Below, one piece after another: positions 59,695 through 64,000 of a stretch of DNA of 64,000 nt. The stretch covers positions 10,284 through 74,283 of the forward strand of contig CAZCFZ010000016.1 of assembly GCA_964498065.1 (NCBI GenBank). The letters are read 5' to 3'. Position 1 is the stretch's first letter; each line of letters opens with the position of its first letter. Made by a program: the position numbers and the translations under genes. Source of the DNA: FEN-1297 sp964498065. Its GTDB lineage: Bacteria; Bacteroidota; Ignavibacteria; Ignavibacteriales; Ignavibacteriaceae. The notes beneath the pieces were generated by a model. That model saw nothing but the letters and a program-made list of their open reading frames with translations, did not search any database and was not told the DNA's origin.

Positions 59695-60222
59695 TTATTT
59701 TAATTTCATTGCAAAATTAAAAACTTCTGCTGCATGTTTTTCAATGTCGGTTACATTAATAATTTTTGCAATTTTACCTTCCTTATTAATTATAAAGGTT
59801 ACGCGCTTATCGAATCCGTTGGGTAGAAGTACACCGTATTCTTTAGATACCTTTTTATTTGCATCGGATAACAGCGGGAAGTTCAGTTTGTACTTATGAA
59901 TGAAAGCTTTTATCCGGCTATCAGGATCGACACTAATACCAAAAACTTTTATATTATTTTTTTTGAATTTCGACCAGTCATCTCTTATGCCGCAAGCTTC
60001 TTTAGTACAACCGGGTGTACCTGCTTCGGGATAAAAATAAACTATAACCGGATATTTTTTTATGTATGACTTTAAATTATATGATTTACCAAATGCATCT
60101 TTTAATATAAAATTGGGAGCTTTATCGCCGACCTTTAAACCCTTTTTAGTTTGTGCAGATGATGGGCCGGCAATAAAGAACATTAAAAATAATATTGCCG
60201 AAATAAATAAACCCGTCTTCAT
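59695..60222 (-). CDS. bcp: Exported peroxiredoxin (Bcp/PrxQ type)
   Basis: This thiol peroxidase reduces H2O2 and organic peroxides. The 175-residue protein has an N-terminal signal peptide (ISAILFLMFFIAGPSSAQ), so it works outside the cytoplasm, unlike most Bcp. The core shows GDKAPNFILKDAFGK, then the peroxidatic cysteine in PEAGTPGCTKEACGIRDD near residue 72. A second cysteine five residues later is the PrxQ alpha2-type resolving cysteine. FGISVDPDSRIKAFIHKYKL and FIINKEGKI follow. An AGGAGG precedes the ATG. Confidence 0.93.
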   Translation of the reverse strand: MKTGLFISAILFLMFFIAGPSSAQTKKGLKVGDKAPNFILKDAFGKSYNLKSYIKKYPVIVYFYPEAGTPGCTKEACGIRDDWSKFKKNNIKVFGISVDPDSRIKAFIHKYKLNFPLLSDANKKVSKEYGVLLPNGFDKRVTFIINKEGKIAKIINVTDIEKHAAEVFNFAMKLK

Positions 60223-60284
60223 AAATGCCTCCTTATTTTTGTATGACTTCCCCTAAAATGAAATATTATTTGATTGATTATCCG

Positions 60285-61586
60285 CTAATCCGATCCTATG
60301 CTTCTTGAAAATATATAATCGACATTTCTAAGCATATTTTTATTATCAAATATATCTTTTAATTCCTTTTCAGAAAGGTATTTCATCACATCTTCAGATT
60401 TTAGAAGTTCGCTTAAAAGATCTTTAGATTTATCAGCCCAAACTTCCATGGCGGCGGTTTGGACTATTTTATAAGCATCTTCTCTGGAAATCCCTTTATT
60501 TACAAGCTTTAGTAAAACAGTCTGAGAGAAAACTAATCCTCTGGTTAAGTTTAAGTTTCTCATCATGTTTTCAGGATAAATAAGTAAATTTTTAATCAGC
60601 TTGTTCATTAAATCAAGCATATAATCCAAAGCAATACAACTATCCGGAACAATAATTCTTTCAACCGAAGAATGTGAGATATCCCTTTCATGCCATAATG
60701 CAACATCTTCAAAAGCTGCAACTGCATTGCTTCTTAATACTCTGGAAAGTCCCGTAATTCTTTCACTGATTATAGGATTTCTTTTATGAGGCATTGCTGA
60801 AGAACCTTTTTGACCTTTTGAAAAATATTCTTCCGCTTCCAGGACTTCTGTTCTCTGCAGGTGTCTAATTTCAACTGCCATTTTTTCAAGAGTAGTTCCA
60901 ATCACGGCAAGTGTGCTCATAAATTCAGCATGACGGTCTCTTTGAATAATCTGAGTTGAAACAGGAGCGGGGGATAAGTCCATTTTTTTACAGACATATT
61001 CTTCCACTTTAGGCGAAAGATGTTCAAAAGTTCCTACTGCACCGGAAATTTGACCAACACTTATTGACTTAACAGCATTTTCAAGTCGATTAATATTTCT
61101 TTTTGTCTCTTCAAACCATAAGGCAAACTTAAGTCCCATCGTAGTAGGCTCTGCATGGATACCGTGCGATCTTCCGACACACAAAGTATTTTTATGTTCA
61201 ACCGCTCTCTCTTTCAATATGCTTTTTAATTCATTTAATCTTTTTAATATAAGTTCACCCGCAGTTTTCATCTGGTAAGAAAGAGTAGTATCAAGGATAT
61301 CCGAAGACGTCATTCCGTAGTGAATATGTCTTGAAGCAGGACCGACATATTCCGCAACATTAGTTAGAAATGCAATTACATCATGTTTTGTTGTTTCTTC
61401 AATTTCCAAAATTCGTTTAACATTAAAATTTGCTTTTTGTTTTATCACTTCAACATCTTCATTTGGAATTTCTCCCATTTCACATCGGGCTTCACAAGCA
61501 AGAATTTCAATTTTAAGCCAGGTTTTAAATTTAAATTCATCCTGCCAAATTTTTCCCATTTCGGGGAGTGTATATCTTTCAATCAT
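60285..61586 (-). CDS. purB: Adenylosuccinate lyase
   Basis: PurB acts twice in purine synthesis, splitting SAICAR and adenylosuccinate. The 433-residue protein starts MIERYTLPEMGKIW, has TKHDVIAFL near residue 65, HYGMTSSDILDTTLS near 88 and the signature GSSAMPHKRNPIISE near 262-276 with the catalytic serine. Length fits the shorter PurB type of this group. It overlaps htrA by 4 bases, so it is translated together with a periplasmic protease gene upstream; the link is probably only transcriptional. Confidence 0.96.
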   Translation of the reverse strand: MIERYTLPEMGKIWQDEFKFKTWLKIEILACEARCEMGEIPNEDVEVIKQKANFNVKRILEIEETTKHDVIAFLTNVAEYVGPASRHIHYGMTSSDILDTTLSYQMKTAGELILKRLNELKSILKERAVEHKNTLCVGRSHGIHAEPTTMGLKFALWFEETKRNINRLENAVKSISVGQISGAVGTFEHLSPKVEEYVCKKMDLSPAPVSTQIIQRDRHAEFMSTLAVIGTTLEKMAVEIRHLQRTEVLEAEEYFSKGQKGSSAMPHKRNPIISERITGLSRVLRSNAVAAFEDVALWHERDISHSSVERIIVPDSCIALDYMLDLMNKLIKNLLIYPENMMRNLNLTRGLVFSQTVLLKLVNKGISREDAYKIVQTAAMEVWADKSKDLLSELLKSEDVMKYLSEKELKDIFDNKNMLRNVDYIFSRSIGSD

Positions 61587-62779
61587 GAAGTTTTCTCCAA
61601 TTTCATATGTAGTTTAATTATTTTATTGTCACGGAGAATTTTTAACGTTACGATTTCCCCGACACTAAATTGTGTAAAAACTCCCACAAGAGTCTGTTCG
61701 TCATTAATTAAGTAATTATCTACTTGTAAAATTATATCACCTTCCTTAAGTCCGGCGTTTGCAGCAGGCGTATTTGGGAAAACCTGAGTGATTATTACAC
61801 CTCTTGTATTTTGAAGGTTATAATATTTTGCAATACCTTCATCAATTGATTGTATTTTTAATCCAATATTAAAATCTCTATCGATTTTGCCGTATTCTTT
61901 TAGCTGCGTAATAATCCTTTTTATCTTGTTTATAGTGATTGCAAATCCCAAACCGATATTTCCATTTGTTCCGTTGGCAGTATAAATTAAAGTATTCATC
62001 CCTATAACTTGTCCAATGCTGTTAACTAGAGGACCGCCGCTGTTTCCTGCGTTAATAGCTGCATCGGTTTGAATCATATTTAAATAATAACGGTTATTGG
62101 ATCCTACATTAACCGGTTGATCCAAATTCATGCCTGTGGAACTTACGACTCCAACGGTAACGGTTGGTTTATCATTTACATTAAAAAGACCAAAAGGATT
62201 GCCGAAGGCAATTACCCATTCTCCTATAAGAATATTATCAGAATTACCCAATGTAACGTACGGCAAATTAGAACCATTAATTTTAAGCAGGCAAATATCC
62301 GTTGCATGATCCGTACCGACTATTTTTGCTTTATATTCCTTACCGTCAGTTAGGGTTACGGTAATTTCAGAAGCGTTTCCTGCCACATGATCATTTGTTA
62401 CAATGTATCCGTCAGGTGAAATTATGAAACCTGAACCCAATTCTTTCACCCTTTGATTGAACATGCCTTGGTCACCAAAGAATTGTCTGAAAAACGGGTC
62501 GCTAAAAAACGTGCTGTATTGTTTTATTTCGGTAACGTTTATACCTACGACAGCGGGACTAACCTTTTGAACAGTCCGGGTTATTGCAGTTTCTCTACTG
62601 TTGCTTATTGAATTATTATTTTGAGCTTTCTGCTGAAATCCGGCTAAAGAATAATTGGAATTACTAGAATCGTGATATAAAGGTGTGTCCATTTTTTTTT
62701 GTGTAAATACAAAGGCAGAAATTAAAAGTATTAAAATACCAAATGTTAGTATAAGGTTATTTCTTGTTTTTTTAGTCAT
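61583..62779 (-). CDS. DegP/HtrA-type serine protease with one PDZ domain
   Basis: The 398-residue protein is anchored by an N-terminal helix (LILTFGILILLISAFVF) and lies in the periplasm, where it degrades misfolded proteins. The trypsin-like triad is His in YIVTNDHVAG near 130, Asp in DHATDICLLKI near 160 and Ser in AAINAGNSGGPLV near 248. Residues ~290-385 form one PDZ domain (GVIITQVFPNTPAANAGLKEGDIIL). It has the DegS/HtrA-like single-PDZ layout. It overlaps plsY by 8 bases upstream and purB by 4 downstream. Confidence 0.93.
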   Translation of the reverse strand: MTKKTRNNLILTFGILILLISAFVFTQKKMDTPLYHDSSNSNYSLAGFQQKAQNNNSISNSRETAITRTVQKVSPAVVGINVTEIKQYSTFFSDPFFRQFFGDQGMFNQRVKELGSGFIISPDGYIVTNDHVAGNASEITVTLTDGKEYKAKIVGTDHATDICLLKINGSNLPYVTLGNSDNILIGEWVIAFGNPFGLFNVNDKPTVTVGVVSSTGMNLDQPVNVGSNNRYYLNMIQTDAAINAGNSGGPLVNSIGQVIGMNTLIYTANGTNGNIGLGFAITINKIKRIITQLKEYGKIDRDFNIGLKIQSIDEGIAKYYNLQNTRGVIITQVFPNTPAANAGLKEGDIILQVDNYLINDEQTLVGVFTQFSVGEIVTLKILRDNKIIKLHMKLEKTS

Positions 62780-63410
62780 CTGTATTCCTTAATTTAAAAA
62801 TATTTTTGCTTTTCATTAAATCTCTTAGAGGTTCAATATGCTTTATTAAAACCAATATTAATAAAGCTGTTGAAAATAATATTAGCAATGATACGGACTC
62901 GGCTCTGGGGAAAGAATATTTTACGGCGATTTTGTTTGTGGTAAAGACAATAATTAATGACATTAAAGTTGCCCAGATATTTCCCCAGATTATATCCTTT
63001 TTTAATAAATAAATAATAACCCAAATAATAATCCAGGTTGCAACTAAAAAGGGAAATAATAACAAAAGCCCTCCGGTACTTGTAGCCAATCCTCTTCCGC
63101 CTTTAAAATTTATCCAGGGATTAAAGCAATGGCTGAAAACTGCCGCAAGCAATGCTAAAGAAGGGAATATAAATTCTTTCGGAAAGATTAATAATACGAT
63201 ATAAACACTTAATAATCCTTTAAGAGCATCTATCAAGAGTACTATTAAACCAATAATTTTAGATTTTGAAACTTCAAATGAATTATATGCTCCTACATTT
63301 CCCGACCCTTGGCCGGTAATATCAATTCCTTTTGCTTGTTTTAAGATTAAGTATGCTGTTGGAAAAGAACCCAAAATATATCCAATAACAACGCTTAAAA
63401 AATAATTCAT
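62772..63410 (-). CDS. plsY: Glycerol-3-phosphate acyltransferase PlsY
   Basis: PlsY acylates glycerol 3-phosphate with acyl-phosphate in phospholipid synthesis. The 212-residue membrane protein has about five helices and the three PlsY motifs: GSFPTAYLILK near residue 14, GSGNVGAYNSFEVSKSK near 36 and FKGGRGLATSTGGLL near 103. The C-terminal tail is hydrophilic. ATG at 63410. First gene of plsY-htrA-purB. Confidence 0.95.
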   Translation of the reverse strand: MNYFLSVVIGYILGSFPTAYLILKQAKGIDITGQGSGNVGAYNSFEVSKSKIIGLIVLLIDALKGLLSVYIVLLIFPKEFIFPSLALLAAVFSHCFNPWINFKGGRGLATSTGGLLLLFPFLVATWIIIWVIIYLLKKDIIWGNIWATLMSLIIVFTTNKIAVKYSFPRAESVSLLILFSTALLILVLIKHIEPLRDLMKSKNIFKLRNTDD

Positions 63411-63785
63411 ATTAAAATTTGCAGAATGTCACTTTTGAAAGACAATTTAATTTAATAAAAATTTTAATATCCATTTGTGAAAAACAAAACATGGACTAAT
63501 AATTAGCTATAAATATGAAAATATTATTGCAAGAATGTACGAATCATGTTATATTTGCTCACGAAAATTAAAGATAAAAAAAATTATATCCGAATAACTA
63601 AATTATCCGGTTCATTGTTTAATTGAAGGTAAAATCAGTTCCGGGCTTTTCAAATTTTATGGAAAGAGTTTACACTTAACAAAGCCGGAACAAATTGATG
63701 AGGGCCTACATTGAGTCAGAATCAAGGTGGATATTTTAATCGGGGAAATCGAAAAAGTTCTTAATAAATATTGAACAAACATTAT
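63411..63785. other. Intergenic region before tRNA-Gly with possible gene remnant
   Basis: About 375 bases. The right half (63625-63777) carries a frame with coding-like residues (SGLFKFYGKSLHLTKPEQID, a stop at ~63712, then VRIKVDILIGEIEKVLNKY and a second stop at ~63775) but no start or family that I recognise. It may be a decayed gene or chance. No promoter for the tRNAs is certain. Confidence 0.35.
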
Positions 63786-63858
<73 letters not shown>

Positions 63859-63949
63859 CTGTTAAAAGTGATCGGTTATCAGTTTCGGTTATTCAATCAT
63901 CAAAACTATTGACCGATTACTAATGTCTTATCATTGATTACTAACCAAT
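63859..63949. repeat. Short degenerate repeats between the two tRNA genes
   Basis: The spacer contains gattactaa twice (63915-63923 and 63936-63944, 21 bases apart) and an inverted relative, gatcggttatca near 63870-63881. It has no gene. Confidence 0.4.
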
Positions 63950-64000
63950 GGCGCTGTAGCCAAGTGGTCTAAGGCGAAGGTCTGCAAAACCTTTATTCGT
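63950..64000 (+). tRNA. tRNA-Cys (anticodon GCA), 5' part only
   Basis: The first 51 nt of a tRNA: acceptor 5' strand GGCGCTG, D-arm GCC...GGC, anticodon stem AAGGT/ACCTT with loop CTGCAAA (anticodon GCA). The T-arm and 3' acceptor lie beyond the window end. Confidence 0.93.

Overview
This 64 kb window is a gene-dense, low-GC bacterial chromosome segment. Its mix of genes points to the Ignavibacteriota/Chlorobiota/Bacteroidota group, most likely an ignavibacterium. The indicators are an 11-subunit complex I operon without nuoEFG, a GWxTD-domain exported protein, a Bacteroidota-type histone H1-like peptide, and glgA followed by a secreted lipoprotein and an outer-membrane barrel. Several intergenic regions carry ordinary TTGAnn-N17-TAnnnT promoters rather than the Bacteroidota TAnnTTTG type, which favours Ignavibacteriota over true Bacteroidota. 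The placement is inference; no 16S gene is present.

Layout. 2-388: 3' end of an SH3/BamE-like protein, then a bidirectional terminator. 728-11200 (-): nuoABCDHIJKLMN, with a clear promoter in front of nuoA. 11582-23860 (+): alr, an unknown helical protein, mannose-1-phosphate guanylyltransferase, an odd RpiB-like protein, pyrK-pyrD, folC, rho, GWxTD protein, pdxA, a methyltransferase and ftsE. 23876-30483: adk, then a looser stretch with palindromic repeats, a frameshifted VOC gene, tadA, tRNA-Arg, an MFS transporter, a membrane protein, a methyltransferase and a DUF3795-like protein. 30484-32290 (-): hutI and a SPOR lipoprotein. 32520-38328 (+): glgA, gmhB, lipoprotein, outer-membrane protein and TPR protein. 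38543-41597 (+): glyA, tatC and polyprenyl synthase. 41624-43436 (-): a HisA homologue, a cyclic-nucleotide-binding protein and UspA. 43713-51730 (+): hydrolase, bioY, a membrane-anchored Fe-S oxidoreductase, histone-like peptide, CapA-like protein, dus, PAP2-like protein, enoyl-CoA hydratase and apt. 51768-56169: rsmI, then the lysine degradation pair lat and amaB, divergently arranged around an Rrf2-type regulator. 56383-63410: an orphan protein, prc-like protease, exported peroxiredoxin, purB, htrA and plsY. 63786-64000: tRNA-Gly and the 5' part of tRNA-Cys.

How it fits together. The window is mainly housekeeping: respiration, pyrimidine, purine, folate, PLP and isoprenoid synthesis, envelope building, proteolysis and glycogen. 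I found no CRISPR array, prophage, transposase, defence island or biosynthetic cluster. The most interesting points are: an RpiB-like protein with a microcompartment-type N-terminal segment and no active-site cysteine; the lysine-degradation locus, whose Rrf2 regulator lacks the cluster cysteines and sits behind a perfect 10-bp-arm inverted repeat; the complex I without an NADH module; a VOC gene broken at a T7 run; and two orphan proteins of unknown function.
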